Origin: Rhynchopus euleeides | Lineage: Eukaryota > Euglenozoa > Diplonemea > Diplonemida > Diplonemidae | Assembly (NCBI GenBank): GCA_963210315.1 | Contig: OY723296.1 | Coordinates: forward strand, 682,001-746,000 | Direction: 5' to 3' | Length of the DNA: 64,000 bases | Notes under the pieces: model-generated | The model's database searches: none | Told to the model about the DNA's origin: nothing | Seen by the model: only the letters and a program-made list of their open reading frames with translations | Part shown: one piece after another, positions 11,718 through 22,565 of the stretch | Layout of the letters: each line of letters opens with the position of its first letter | How positions within the stretch are numbered: position 1 is the stretch's first letter | Program-made: the position numbers and the translations under genes

Positions 11718-13856
11718 GGCATAGTGCCCCAAACATATGTTTTGGGCCAGAATATTCCAGAATATTTTTTTATGTTTGCAACTTTCAAAAAATATTTTCA
11801 AAAATATTTTTGCCAAAAAATATTCCAAAATATTTTTTCTATGCTCAGCAAAAAATGGATTTTTTGCTGGAAAAAAAAAAATTCCGGCCAATTTTATGGC
11901 CGGAAGTGGGCCCACCCACGACGGGAGGAAAAAAGAGTGAACGGGCAGCATGCCGTTCCTCTTTTTCCCCCCGTGAGGGTGGGCCCCCCCCTGCCAGGCA
12001 AGGTGAAAAAATGAAGAAACGGGCAGCATGCCGTTCTACATTTTTCCTTGCAAGGCAGGGAGGGCGCCCCCCATGCCAGACAGCAGCCACCCCTGGAGGG
12101 GCAACAACTGACGGGCATGGGGGAACGAGGTGGGTCTGGACCCGACACCGCCACCACACGCGCAGTGCACCTTTCGGATACACTGTCGTGAGTGGGGTGT
12201 GGGCAGTTCCCCTATCCTGTGAGCTCCTTTCGGACGAAGAGGTGCAGCGGTTATCTGCAACCTTCGTCCTGGACTTGCCTCGGGGGGAACGCCACGGTTT
12301 ACCGCGGGTCCCGACGAGGGCACTCAGGCAGGATCTTCACGCCACCCCGCACCGAGGTCCCTTCTCACGCGGCGTGTCTCCCAGGTTCATGGCGGCGTCA
12401 TCAGGTCAGGCTTTGTAGTCTCTACACCATCAGTAGTAAGGGAAATCCTAAAACCATACATGAAATCCACCTTTTGGGCCGCTGGTGTACGAGGCTTGTT
12501 CCTCCAATTGAATCATGTTTGCTGTGTCAGGCAATATCAATACAGCCGCTGAAAGAAGTCGAGGTGTTGTGGATCTGCTGCTCACAGGAAGGATTCAGGG
12601 TGGATCACAAGACTGACCACCCTCTTTCCTTTGTCAAGTACCCTGTAAAACATCAGAACACCAAGTATCTTTCAACACTACATGTTCAAGAGTGGAATCA
12701 GTGGAATCGGAAGGGGTCACACCCGACCACACGGACACAGTTCCCGCGACTAATAAATGCCGAGAGTTCCGGTGTCCGACCACCTGGTATTACTTGGCTC
12801 CATCCACCCAGTCATTACGAGGGGGCGTCCCTTGAAGCCAGTTCCGCAGAACTCAGACCCCCCTTAAAACCAATGTCCTGTGTAGACAACTACTTAGCCT
12901 GCCTGATGACGACACCAATTCGCTGGGAGAGAGGCCGCGGTCCAGGACCCCAATGGGGATGACGTGGCATTGTTTGACCGAATCGGTTGTGTAAGTGTGT
13001 AGCCCCCTCCGCCCTCTGTCCCTCCCCCCAGGGTGGTGTGTGGAGACGAGAAGCGCAAACATGCACAACAAAAAAGTGCGGAGCCCTGCAATCAAGACAA
13101 CAAGCGATGGGATGGGGCACATGACCTTGCACGGGGGTGGGGGGCAGAAGAAACCAGACAAATGATTTGACCAACTGAATCGTGCTAGCTAAACTCCAGA
13201 AAGAAGTGTCTTTTTTTCGTTGAACGCAGCCAAATGAAGAGCGTAACCTGTTTTTTGGCGCACAAAGTGCTAGCACGAACATGATGATGTTGGTCGTCTG
13301 GTTATGTCAAGAGTATTAGACTTACCTAGGGTACCCCGAGAGAATGTCACCCCCCCCTCCTCGGCCTCCGCTTGGGGGGTGACATTCTCACGAACATGAT
13401 GACGTTGCTCTTCTGGTTATGTCTAATTTATTCGACTTAACGTGTATGCAAGCAGGCTGGGGTTTCGGGCAGAAAAATGGCGAACATTGTCTGGAAACCC
13501 CGAAAAACCACCCAGAAATGGCCAGAACCCGGTTTTTGGGCCCATTTTCCACCCAGGAACACGTTTTTGGGCCTCTGTGAAAAATCGATATTTTTGGGAT
13601 TTTTCGCGATTTTCGCCAACTACTCGCCAAGCCAAAAAATCGATTTTTGGCTGGGAAATGCAACAAATCAACGAATTAGGCCGTTTTAACCCTTTAAGAC
13701 CGAAGGCGATTTTGAGCCATTTTGGCCCATTTTTCTCCTTGGACACCCAGTTGCTTCAATTTTCGTTTTTCTGCCCGACCCTGGCCGTAAATGAACGCGT
13801 TTGACTGAAAGATTCCACGATGGCCATTTTTTGTCCCCGAAAAAAATGACCCTTTC
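11718..13856. other. Repeat-derived intergenic DNA
   Basis: AATATTTT-rich sequence (11745-11885) and two direct AACGGGCAGCATGCCGTTC copies (about 11939 and 12018) inside GGGCCCACCC-type hairpins. A near-perfect hairpin GAGAATGTCACCCCCC / GGGGGGTGACATTCTC (about 13342-13390) sits between two imperfect 50-bp direct repeats (13274-13330, 13391-13443). No gene recognised; the 256-codon plus frame at 12192-12962 has no protein-like features. Confidence 0.55.
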
Positions 13857-13889
13857 CATGGTTGCATAGCGGCCGTTTTAAAAAATCCC

Positions 13890-15230
13890 TTGTATTTTGT
13901 GGACTTGCAAAAACGGCCGCTGATTTTCAGCATTTTAAAAAACGGCCGTTTTTTTTACCTGGGAATTTTGTATGGGGCGTGGGTCAGCAGGCGAGATCCC
14001 ACCACCAGGAGTGCCTCCCCACTGCAAGGGATACCCTGCAGCAAGCATTGTGAGCGCGCCTTCAAGTATGATGCGAAGAGTTCAGACTTCGTGGACCACT
14101 TTGACGGACCGCGCCATATCAAGAAGAAGAAGAACGCAGCGTTGAAAGTGCAGAGCCAGGGAAACTGGCGCTGTCGGAGTGCGATACCCTCAGTGGCAGG
14201 CTTGCAACTTCGGATCGCCTGGGGTGCGTTGTTCACCGGATCACCGGCTGGCATGGTGCATGATCAAGAAGTGTGTCCCGAGGAGGGGCTGAACATGGTT
14301 GCGGCCAATCTAGGCACGTGTGTCGTGGATGACCGTGCAGGCAGAGGTGGGCAGGTGTCGCTCACTGGCATCAGGGCTCTTCCGACAGAGCTTTCCCTTG
14401 ATCTCGGCGACAGCACCCCGGATGAGAAGGACACCGTCTTCGCTGATTTCTTCCCGAAGGCACGGGCGATCATCCCGGGCAATATGCAGCACCAGCTGGA
14501 TGGGTTCACGACCGCACTGGCGCTGAAGGATGTGCTGTGCCACATCTCTGACGCAGCTGAGAGGGAGAAGCAGGCGAGCAAGACGGCACCACCGGCCGTG
14601 CGATCCCGCTTCTCTCCGACACACACTACCTGCACCGCTTGAGTGGATCTGCACCTTGCACCACGTCCCCGGGCATTTATACAATCTTCCGGGCCCGCTG
14701 CAGGACAGCGGCCCTGCTACGTGTGCGTCGCTTCTGCGGTTGGCAGAGATGCCCACGAAATCGCTGGGCTCGAGTCCCACCTGCAGGCCGCCGTCCGCCT
14801 GACGGCACCCCTCGCATCGCTGCTCCAGAAGTACTGCGATGCGCAGCTGGGTGTGCCAACGGCGTGCCCCTGTCGACGCAGTGTACACCGACATTGAGAA
14901 TGTCATCGAGAAAGTGTCTGAGGTGGGGAAGTACGACCCCCCAGTGCCCCTGGCAGGGGAGCTGGCCTGGGCTGGCGACCGCATGCGCAGAAGGTGGGAC
15001 GGCACGGAATCAGGGAAGTCCTTCTGGTTTGCGGTCCGCCGTCTGTGCCCGAGCGCGTACGGCCGCATGAGTCGTAGGGGTGTCAGAACTCCGGTGCCAC
15101 CTCCCCTCTGTTTCGGGGAGGTCACGAGCAGGGCCTGGGTGATCTACGACGAGGCCACCACGTTCCGAGGGTGTGCTGGATTTCTGGGACAACCCGGGGG
15201 CGAACCGGGCTGCTACACTCCTCTCTGCTC
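13890..15230 (+). pseudogene. Degenerate transposase-like gene, left arm of P
   Basis: An open frame of 250 codons (13890-14642) contains a possible BED-type zinc site, CX3C-X15-HX5H, around residues 50-75, followed by lysines. Downstream, protein-like sequence continues in other frames (for instance 14839-15130, and a FWDNPGANRAA segment near 15180), so the gene appears frameshifted. BED fingers are typical of hAT-type transposases, but no catalytic triad can be assigned. The identification as a transposase is inferred from position in an inverted-repeat element. Confidence 0.45.
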
Positions 15231-15294
15231 TCGGGTGTCTGCTGCTTGTCGAGCGACAGGCAGGGCGGAAGCCATTTTTCTTTTTACAGTCGAC

Positions 15295-16011
15295 CAGGGT
15301 GTTCGCTATCTCCCACCTTCCTCAGAGACTGTGGGAGAAAGGGGTAAAATTGCCGCCTCAATTTTTTTTTCGCGCGCGCTTCGCGCGCGCGAAATCGTGC
15401 AACATCGGCCCCTCAGACAAATTGCTTCAAGGGTCCAGACCAGGGTACTATGTATGTTTGGCGCAAGGGGCCTATTTCGCGGTTCGCGGCTGCAAAATGG
15501 AGGTTTTGCGGCAATCAGTGAGTACTTCGGGAGTTGGTGACGAACCCAAAACAGGATCACGGGCCGTCGACGATACCCGTTCTCGAGAAGGAAGGGCACG
15601 GTCACATGCGCTCGTTAGTTCCTGTTGGACAGACTTCACAGGTCACAGGGGGGTCTGGGGGGCGGAGCCCCCCAGCCGCCGGAGGCCACGGTAGTGAACA
15701 TTTGTCAGCCTCGTCCCCGAGTCCGCTTCATAGTCGAACACCACATACCGACGGTCCCCAGCAGGTTCAGATCTCGCTTCTTTGGGTTATTTCCGCTCCG
15801 TGCGAAGTGTGGTGGTATCAATTTGTACGAGAGGGTGCTGCCCTTCTCCTTCAGAACCCCTTCCCACCTGAGGCAAAAATTTTCGAGAAACTTTTTTTAT
15901 TTAATTTCTCCCCCTTGGGAGAAATGCCGGGGAGAGAGGTGGGAGAAGGGTTTTCCCAGAATCTTTTTTTTAACGAAATAGGACCCTATTTCTCCCCGAG
16001 CGAACGCCCTG
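15295..16011. mobile_element. hAT-like non-autonomous element inserted in P
   Basis: 717 bp bounded by CAGGGTGTTCGCT on the left and the inverse of CAGGGCGTTCGCT on the right. It is flanked by the exact 8-bp direct repeat CAGTCGAC (15287-15294, 16012-16019). The uninterrupted site with a single CAGTCGAC is preserved in the opposite arm of P (16762-16769), which proves the insertion. An 8-bp target duplication and CAGGG termini are hallmarks of the hAT superfamily. It carries a CGCGCGCGCTTCGCGCGCGC hairpin (15370-15392) and an S repeat, and no transposase gene. Confidence 0.93.
15648..15702 (+). repeat. S repeat, copy 2
   Basis: Same hairpin GTCTGGGGGGC / GCCCCCCAG plus CCGCCGGAGGCCACGGTAGT as at 8698. 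It lies inside the hAT-like insertion. Confidence 0.9.
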
Positions 16012-16372
16012 CAGTCGACAGAGAATCGCAGTGCCCAATGTGATGTGCAGGCAACAGGGAGTTGTCAAGTGTGTTTCCTCAGCTCGGTACGGTAAGCAGG
16101 AGGCGAATCTCCAAAGGAAAATAGGAGGGGGAAAAAACGGCCGTTTTTTCGCCAACAAAACATGAAAACGGCCGTTTTTATATTTCGGTAGCGGGAACTG
16201 AGGTAGTGAATTCTCAGAAAATCCACTCCCTCCATGACGGCCGTTATGACACTATGCCTTTCGTGCACTTTTTGGTTTCAGAAGGGTTTATGGGGTGTCC
16301 ATAACGGCCCTTGGCACAAATCCTTTGGACCCAGACCGCAGCTTCGGGGGTCATTTTTTGGCGCGAATTTTT

Positions 16373-16516
16373 CGGATTTTCGTCCGGACCGGTACCGCAT
16401 TTGAGAGGCAAAAATCTGATTTCCGAGGCCCGGGAATGCTCGCAGTGGCTTCAAATGGCCAAAAACGTTCAATTTACCCCTTCCCCAAAAAAAAATTCGA
16501 AAAGGGTCCCCCTATA
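16373..16516 (+). repeat. Repeat R1, copy 3 (partial)
   Basis: Starts within the palindromic head of R1 at CGTCCGGACCGGTACCGC and runs to GGGTCCCCCTATA. It occupies the 270-bp unpaired centre (16260-16529) of element P. Confidence 0.85.
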
Positions 16517-16829
16517 AATCGCCGGATTAGGCATAGTGTCATAACGGCCGTCATGGAGGGAGTGGATTTTCTGTGAATTCACTACCTCAGTTCCCGCTAC
16601 CGAAATATAAAAACGGCCGTTTTCATGTTTTGTTGGCGAAAAAACGGCCGTTTTTTTCCCCCTCCTATTTTCCTTTGGAGATTCGCCTCCTGTACCGAGC
16701 TGAGGAAACACACTTGACAACTCCCTGTTGCCTGCACATGACATTGGGCACTGCGATTCTCTGTCGACTGTACAAAGAAAAATGGCTTCCGCCCTGCCTG
16801 TCGCTCGACAAGCAGCAGACACCCGAGAG

Positions 16830-18171
16830 CAGAGAGGAGTGTAGCAGCCCGGTTCGCCCCCGGGTTGTCCCAGAAATCCAGCACACCCTCGGAACGTGGT
16901 GGCCTAGTCGTAGATCACCCAGGCCCTGCTCGTGACCTCCCCGAAACAGAGGGGAGGTGGCACCGGAGTTCTGACACCCCTACGACTCATGCGGCCGTAC
17001 GCGCTCGGGCACAGACGGCGGACCGCAAACCAGAAGGACTTCCCTGACTCCGTGCCGCCCCACCTTCTGCGCATGCGGTCGCCAGCCCAGGCCAGCTCCC
17101 CTGCCAGGGGCACTGGGGGGTCGTACTTCCCCACCTCAGACACTTTCTCGATGACATTCTCAATGTCGGTGTACACTGCGTCGACAGGGGCACGCCGTTG
17201 GCACACCCAGCTGCGCATCGCAGTACTTCTGGAGCAGCGATGCGAGGGGTGCCGTCAGGCGGACGGCGGCCTGCAGGTGGGACTCGAGCCCAGCGATTTC
17301 GTGGGCATCTCTGCCAACCGCAGAAGCAACGCACACGTAGCAGGGCCGCTGTCCTGCAGCGGGCCCGGAAGATTGTATAAATGCCCGGGGACGTGGTGCA
17401 AGGTGCAGATCCACTCAAGCGGTGCAGGTAGTGTGTGTCGGAGAGAAGCGGGATCGCACGGCCGGTGGTGCCGTCTTGCTCGCCTGCTTCTCCCTCTCAG
17501 CTGCGTCAGAGATGTGGCACAGCACATCCTTCAGCGCCAGTGCGGTCGTGAACCCATCCAGCAGGTGCTGCATATTGCCCGGGATGATCGCCCGTGCCTT
17601 CGGGAATAAATCAGCGAAGGCGGTGTCCTTCTCAGCCGGGGTGCTGTCGCCGAGATCAAGGGAAAGCTCTGTCGGAAGAGCCCTGATGCCAGTGAGCGAC
17701 ACCCACCTCTGCCTGCACGGTCATCCACGACACACGTGCCTAGATTGGCCGCAACCATGTTCAGCCCCTCCTCGGGACACACTTCTTGACAGCATCATGC
17801 ACCATGCCAGCCGGTGATCCGGTGAACAACGCACCCCGGGCGATCCGAAGTTGCAAGCCTGCCACTGAGGGTATCGCACTCCGACAGCGCCAGCTGTTTC
17901 CCTGGCTCTGCACTTTCAACGCTGCGTTCTTCTTCTTCTTGATATGGCGCGGTCCGTCAAAGTGGTCCACGAAGTCTGAACTCTTCGCATCATACTTGAA
18001 GGCGCGCTCACAATGCTTGCTGCAGGGTATCCCTTGCAGTGGGGAGGCACTCCTGGTGGTGGGATCTCGCCTGCTGACCCACGCCCCATACAAAATTCCC
18101 AGGTAAAAAAAACGGCCGTTTTTTAAAATGCTGAAAATCAGCGGCCGTTTTTGCAAGTCCACAAAATACAA
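16830..18171 (-). pseudogene. Degenerate transposase-like gene, right arm of P
   Basis: Inverted near-identical copy of the left-arm frame. One frameshift relative to the left copy (near 17780) and small indels break the 250-codon frame into two parts (17761-18171 and 17415-17702). The BED-like CX3C...HX5H site is retained. See the left-arm entry for the uncertainty about its class. Confidence 0.45.
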
Positions 18172-18240
18172 GGGATTTTTTAAAACGGCCGCTATGCAAC
18201 CATGATTAGGAAGGTTTTTTCCGGAATATTTTTATATTTT

Positions 18241-18352
18241 TGGGGGGTCTTCGCTGGCCGTTATCCTCCGTCAATCTCCGTCAGTTTTCAGCCAATTTAA
18301 CAGGGAATTCACCAAAACGCACTGACGGTCACTCCGTAGCGAAGACCCCCTT
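18241..18352. repeat. Short hairpin element GGGGGTCTTCGCT
   Basis: About 110 bp with arms GGGGGGTCTTCGCT and AGCGAAGACCCCC and an inner CTCCGTCAG / CTGACGG pair. It is embedded in AATATTTT-rich DNA. It has the form of a miniature inverted-repeat element, and no target duplication is obvious. Confidence 0.65.
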
Positions 18353-18722
18353 GGACATATTTTTTTATGTTTGAAATATTTTCAAAATATTTCCGAAATA
18401 CAAAAATATTCTCGACATATTTTCAAAATATTTCCAAAATATAAAAATATTTTGGAAATATTTTCGAAAAATATAAAAATATTTTTTTACCTACACGGTG
18501 GACTCCAGCGGGGGTAGGGTAACCCTTTTCGGGAGTCTCAACTAGGGGGAGTCCAACTCCCGCTAGGGGGAGTCTGACTCCCCCTAGCGGGAGTCTTTTC
18601 ACCTATTTTCACTCATTTTTCCCATGATACCTATGCAATGTGGCACTCGTCACTGAAGTACAGCCACACCAAACGAAACGGACGTTTCCACCCATCCCAG
18701 CTCGCAGACCTGATTCACAAAA

Positions 18723-19103
18723 ATGGGGAAGACGACAACGAAGCCGGCAGCGAAGCCGGCGGCAAAGTCGATTAAGAAGAAGAAGAGCGCAGAGAGTCCC
18801 GAGGCTGCGGAGGCGACGAACATTGTGCATGATTTTTGCACGGCCTTCCCTGTTAAAAAAGGGGGCAGTGTGCTGACACTGGGATCCATTAGAAGGCTCC
18901 TAGCAACGGTGTTGAGCAAGGAGCTCCACAAGCACAGCACCCAGGTGGCCAACGCAATCATCGCCATGTCTTCCCTGACATGGATAAGTTCGCTGTCAGG
19001 GAAGTCGCAACGATGCGGAAGGAGGGCGCTCTCCGTCATATACAAGGTGGAGGCGAAGTATGGCAAGGTGCAGGATACAAACGTGTCGTCGGGGGCAGCC
19101 TGA
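18723..19103 (+). pseudogene. El1 first-gene fragment (putative subterminal-repeat binder)
   Basis: 126 codons beginning with a lysine/alanine-rich tail (GKTTTKPAAKPAAKS). Its central part aligns by eye with the first genes of El2 (29145) and El3 (41031): an aromatic/hydrophobic helix (NIVHDFCTAF), a leucine-rich segment, then a VEAKYG-type stretch. It lacks the C-terminal half present in El2, and an alternative frame continues to 19276, so it is probably frameshifted and truncated at the internal TIR (19253). Confidence 0.6.
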
Positions 19104-19252
19104 AGCCGCGAATGATCGCGACACGGGCGAACGGCTTGGCACCGTGGGTCTGGATAGATGCTGGAGTTCGGCCGGGTGAAACCGGAAGTCGCAGCAAAAT
19201 TTGCCCCCCCAGATTTCTTCCTCAAACCCACCCGTGGGCTGATCCGGCCTTG

Positions 19253-19345
19253 CACGGTGGACTCCAGCGGGGGTAGGGTACCACTACCGGGTTTAACCCT
19301 TTTCGGGAGTCTCAACTAGGGGGAGTCCAACTCCCGCTAGCGGGA
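19253..19345 (+). repeat. Internal copy of the El1 left terminus
   Basis: Repeats CACGGTGGACTCCAGCGG and the following GGGAGTC repeats of 18494-18580, with a small insertion. It marks the left end of a second element fused to the first. Confidence 0.88.
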
Positions 19346-19368
19346 GTATAGATCAGCAGTGGGCAACA

Positions 19369-20127
19369 ATGAGGCGATGCGGGGGGCGAGGGCACCGATG
19401 CTCACTGTGCGACATCCCAGAAGAACGCTGGTATCAACAGGTGCATCGATACCCGCACCTGACTCTCTCTGAGATGAAAGAGGCTGGCTACCCCTCCCTC
19501 TTGGCAGGTGTGCTTCCCAATGCCCGCTACGTCACCCCAGCACTCCATGACTGCAAGGGGCTCGCCATGCGGCTGATCAGGGTACTGGATGAGACAACAA
19601 AAAAATATTCGACAAGACCTGTACAAACCTTGCACTGAATGTGTCGCAGCATGGGACAGGTGCTCAGTTCCGGAAGGTCGTGCTTGCCTGTCACAGGACA
19701 CACCTACAAGGGCTTGTTCCGCTACCTCTTTGTCTCCCTTGCAGACCTCATGCATTTCCGGTATGCAGACATCCCCTGGCGCTTCTGGGGATGCAAGGAT
19801 GAGTCAGCCCGGATTCCCTTCTTGCGTGCTCGGATCTCAGGGCATATATTTCACTGGTTGATGGAGCATGCCGAAAAGGGATCAACGCGCAATGCCTACG
19901 TACACAGTCTCCATCATTGGTGGGCTCCAGAAGATGCAGTGCCTCTGCAGAACAACGACGAATTTGAAGAAGCAGAGAACGGACATCGCAAGAAAGATGC
20001 CGTTACAATCGCCAGCTCCGCAACTTACGAGAGAGATCTTGCGATGGCAGAAGAGAAGCGGCGCGCATCGGGCATGCCTTGGAAGGTTGCGCACCTGTCG
20101 CAGGACGGGATCCTCGGGTATAGATAA
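19369..20127 (+). pseudogene. El1 transposase remnant
   Basis: Two frames (19369-19638 and 19639-20127) together match the C-terminal two-thirds of the El2 transposase: a Cys-rich patch (HRCSLCDIP), the motif PALHDCKG (El2 PPLHDIKG), LMHFRYADIP (El2 LVHFRYNDIP), HSLHHWWAPEDA and the acidic motif EFEEAENGHRKK (El2 ELERGNGVSKR). The first Asp motif and the C2H2 fingers are missing. A frame change near 19638 splits it. It is not functional as it stands. Confidence 0.75.
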
Positions 20128-20822
20128 GTCATTCTGTGTCCGTGTCTGCACACCCGACACGCTCATAGATTGGCTGTGTATGTTCTTTGCACACAGTTGA
20201 CACAGCTGCAGAAGGGGTTTGTGCACTGCAACACACAGGACTTCGTTGAACCCATCAGCGCGCCCTACTTCCTGTTCCGGTTCCCCGAAGGACACCGCAA
20301 ATTATCGCTCTGCTTGTGCAAAATGCCAATCCCGCTGGGGGCGACTTTCACACCATTCGTGTCATCCGAGGCGACTTTGAGCACGCTTGACCAACGCGCA
20401 CAGCAGGAGGGGGATGACAGTTCTGACGAAGAAGATGAGGCCTGCAGGATGGCTTGTCTTGCCCAAGGTGTAACACAACTACGACAGGCGATGGCCGCAC
20501 TTTGACACCTCAAATTCTAACCGCTCACCTCCGCAGGTGCAGCCGCTACCAGGAGGATAGGTAGGTAGTCCAGAGTCCGGGGAAACTGACAGAAGCAAAA
20601 CAAGCCCCTCCCCATCCCTCTTCCACCATGATTTTACCCCCCACGCCAGTAGACTGTAACTATATCATGGGAAAAATGGATGAAAATAGGTGAAAAGACT
20701 CCCGCTAGGGGGAGTCAGACTCCCCCTAGCGGGAGTATAGACTCCCGCTAGCGGGAGTCTTTGACACCCGCTCAGACTCCCGCTCCCAGACTCCCGCTAG
20801 GGCCGCTGGAGTCCACCGTGTA

Positions 20823-21196
20823 CCCCCCCCCTTGTAATTGTCCGCCCCATTTTGGCATTTTTGGCCGAGGCGGACAATTACTAGGTCAGGCGGACAATTA
20901 CAAGGGATTAGCCTGTACCACTGGCTGCAGCGTGCACACAACACAACAGAGGCACATTCCGTAGTGTTTGTGCGCTCTGTGTGGCCAGGGCTCTCGCTAC
21001 TCACCCCTACCACCCCCAGGGGGTGATAGGGGTGAGTAGCGAGGGGTGATTAAGAGAACCTTGTCGCGCAGGCCAACCACTCGCACTGCAGGCCTTCGTA
21101 CCCAGTATAACCCTTGTAATTGTCCGCCCCCCGAGGAGGCCCCGAGGCGGACAATTACAAGGGGTTTGGGGGGGCGGACAATTACAAGGGGGGGGG
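20823..21196. mobile_element. Element C, copy 2
   Basis: Begins CCCCCCCCCTTGTAATTG and ends with GGCGGACAATTACAAG plus G run. TA lies on both sides (20821-20822, shared with El1; 21197-21198). It contains several GCGGACAATTACAAGG inverted repeats and a TCGCTACTCACCCC hairpin (about 20994-21045). A truncated inverted relative lies at 9340-9555. Confidence 0.82.
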
Positions 21197-21271
21197 TAGG
21201 TATGCGAAAATGAAACATATTTTTGGCAAAATTATATGTTTATGAAAAATATGTTTGGGGGCCCATGCCTA

Positions 21272-21914
21272 CTGGGGGGGGCTAAATAGAAGGGGGGGGG
21301 TCAAATACAAGGGGGGGGGGCCGATTAGAAGGGGGGGATCTGAAAATTCGAAATCCATAAAATTTTTCGCCGAATACAAGGGGGGGGGGCTTGTATTCGG
21401 CGGAAGCCGAATTTCAGCCAAATTTCAAATTTTCAACCTGTTTTTCCAGTCATAACAGGCACCCCATGGTCAAAATGACCCCACTGCGGTCCGCACGGAA
21501 TCCAAACATTCAAAGGAACGGGTTTTTGGACACCAGTGTGGGGGTCCTCGCAGGTGGCTGACTCCCGGGAATATCCTCCCATTATCAGGACCCAAACCAG
21601 ACCCACATTTCCTGGGTCAAACTTGGCACCTCCACGCACAAAATGACCCCACCACGATCCGCACAGATTCCGAATAGTGCAATGGAAGGCGAAAATCGCG
21701 ATGCCACAAGGTCACCTGGGGCAAAATTCATCAAAATTTGGAAAATTTGGCTTCCGCCGAATACAAGCCCCCCCCCCCTTGTATTTGACCCCCCCCTTCT
21801 ATTTGGCCACCCACTGCAAAAATTGCCTAAAATTTTGGGCCCTCGAAAACCCCCAAAAAAACTCGATCCTACGCCGAATACAAGGGGGGGTGGCTTCTAT
21901 TTAGCCCCCCCCAG
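21272..21914. mobile_element. Element B, copy 2
   Basis: Same TIR and internal sequence as 11078-11715, flanked by TA (21270-21271, 21915-21916). The DNA outside its left end (ATGTTTGGGGGC..ATGCC) resembles, in inverted form, the DNA outside the right end of copy 1. Confidence 0.92.
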
Positions 21915-22248
21915 TACAGGCCTGTCGCTAACTTTTCGATTTTGGAGATTTGGTGGGTTGACGCTCCTGTTTTGGGGGGGGGGATCAGGGGGGAAAACAC
22001 TAGGGGTCAATTTTTCTCGCGCGCGCTTCGCGCGCGCTCGTGTTGTTGCCAAATTTTCCCACCGGTGGACCACTAGGTGGGCACGGTGTGAGGCGCTGGG
22101 TTCCTTCCGTGGTTCCTCTCCCGCTCGCGCCGTCGGGTGCCGGAGGAAACCAAAAAATGGCTTTCGGGACCATGATTTCGACGCTGCCCCCTGATATGCC
22201 ACGGCCGTCAAAGCGCAAGGACTTGGTTACGAGACGGGCACGCGAGAT

Positions 22249-22306
22249 GGGGGGTCTGGGGGGCAGAGCCCCCCAGCCGCCGGAGGCCACGGTAGTGAGC
22301 ATCTGT
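22249..22306 (+). repeat. S repeat, copy 3
   Basis: Hairpin GTCTGGGGGGC / GCCCCCCAG followed by CCGCCGGAGGCCACGGTAGT. It lies 230 bp after a CGCGCG hairpin, as copy 2 does at 15370-15648. Confidence 0.9.
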
Positions 22307-22329
22307 TCCTGCAAACCCATACTCTCTTC

Positions 22330-22565
22330 GACGTCGACCCAGTGAAAGTGGGTTGACGCTTGGTCGACGCTTGGTGAGCGTCGACCCAGTGTAATAAATG
22401 GGTTGACGCTTGGTCCAGGCTTGAATGGCAACCCAGTTCCACTGGGTCGACGCTCCAAGCCTCGACCAAGCGTCAACCCAGTCCACTGGGTCGACGCTGG
22501 GTCGACGCTTTTTTATGGGGGGGGAAACCCAAAATCACTGGGTCGACGGTCGACGCTTAGCGACA
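22330..22565. repeat. Irregular GTCGACGC repeat cluster
   Basis: About fifteen copies of ACTGGGTCGACGCTTGG-like motifs in both orientations, with variants GGGTTGACGC. It resembles a set of binding sites or fold-back ends, but no bounding TIR could be fixed. Confidence 0.7.

Larger units (their letters stand above)
13857..18204. mobile_element. Large palindromic (foldback) element P
   Basis: The left arm (13857-15294 continuing at 16020-16259) and right arm (16530-18204) are near-perfect inverted copies. The termini are CATGGTTGCATAGCGGCCG and its inverse. AACGGCCGTT palindromes lie near both outer ends and again near the centre. The left arm is split by a hAT-like insertion (15295-16011); the right arm preserves the uninterrupted sequence. 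No flanking target duplication was found. Each arm holds a copy of a degenerate transposase-like frame, in opposite directions. Confidence 0.93.
18494..20820 (+). mobile_element. El1: CACTA-like transposon, decayed and composite
   Basis: TIR CACGGTGGACTCCAGCGG at both ends, flanked by TA (18492-18493, 20821-20822). The subterminal regions are packed with CTCCCGCTAGCGGGAG-type repeats. A second complete left terminus occurs inside at 19253, so El1 is a fusion of two related elements sharing one right end. It contains remnants of the same two genes found in El2 and El3: a first gene (18723-19103) and an N-terminally deleted transposase (19369-20127). The CAC terminus, subterminal repeats, two genes and short target duplication fit the CACTA (EnSpm) group. 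Confidence 0.85.

Noticed and set aside
12192..12962. 256-codon plus frame
   Set aside because: No domain, inconsistent composition, no homologue in the window, no acceptor near its start.
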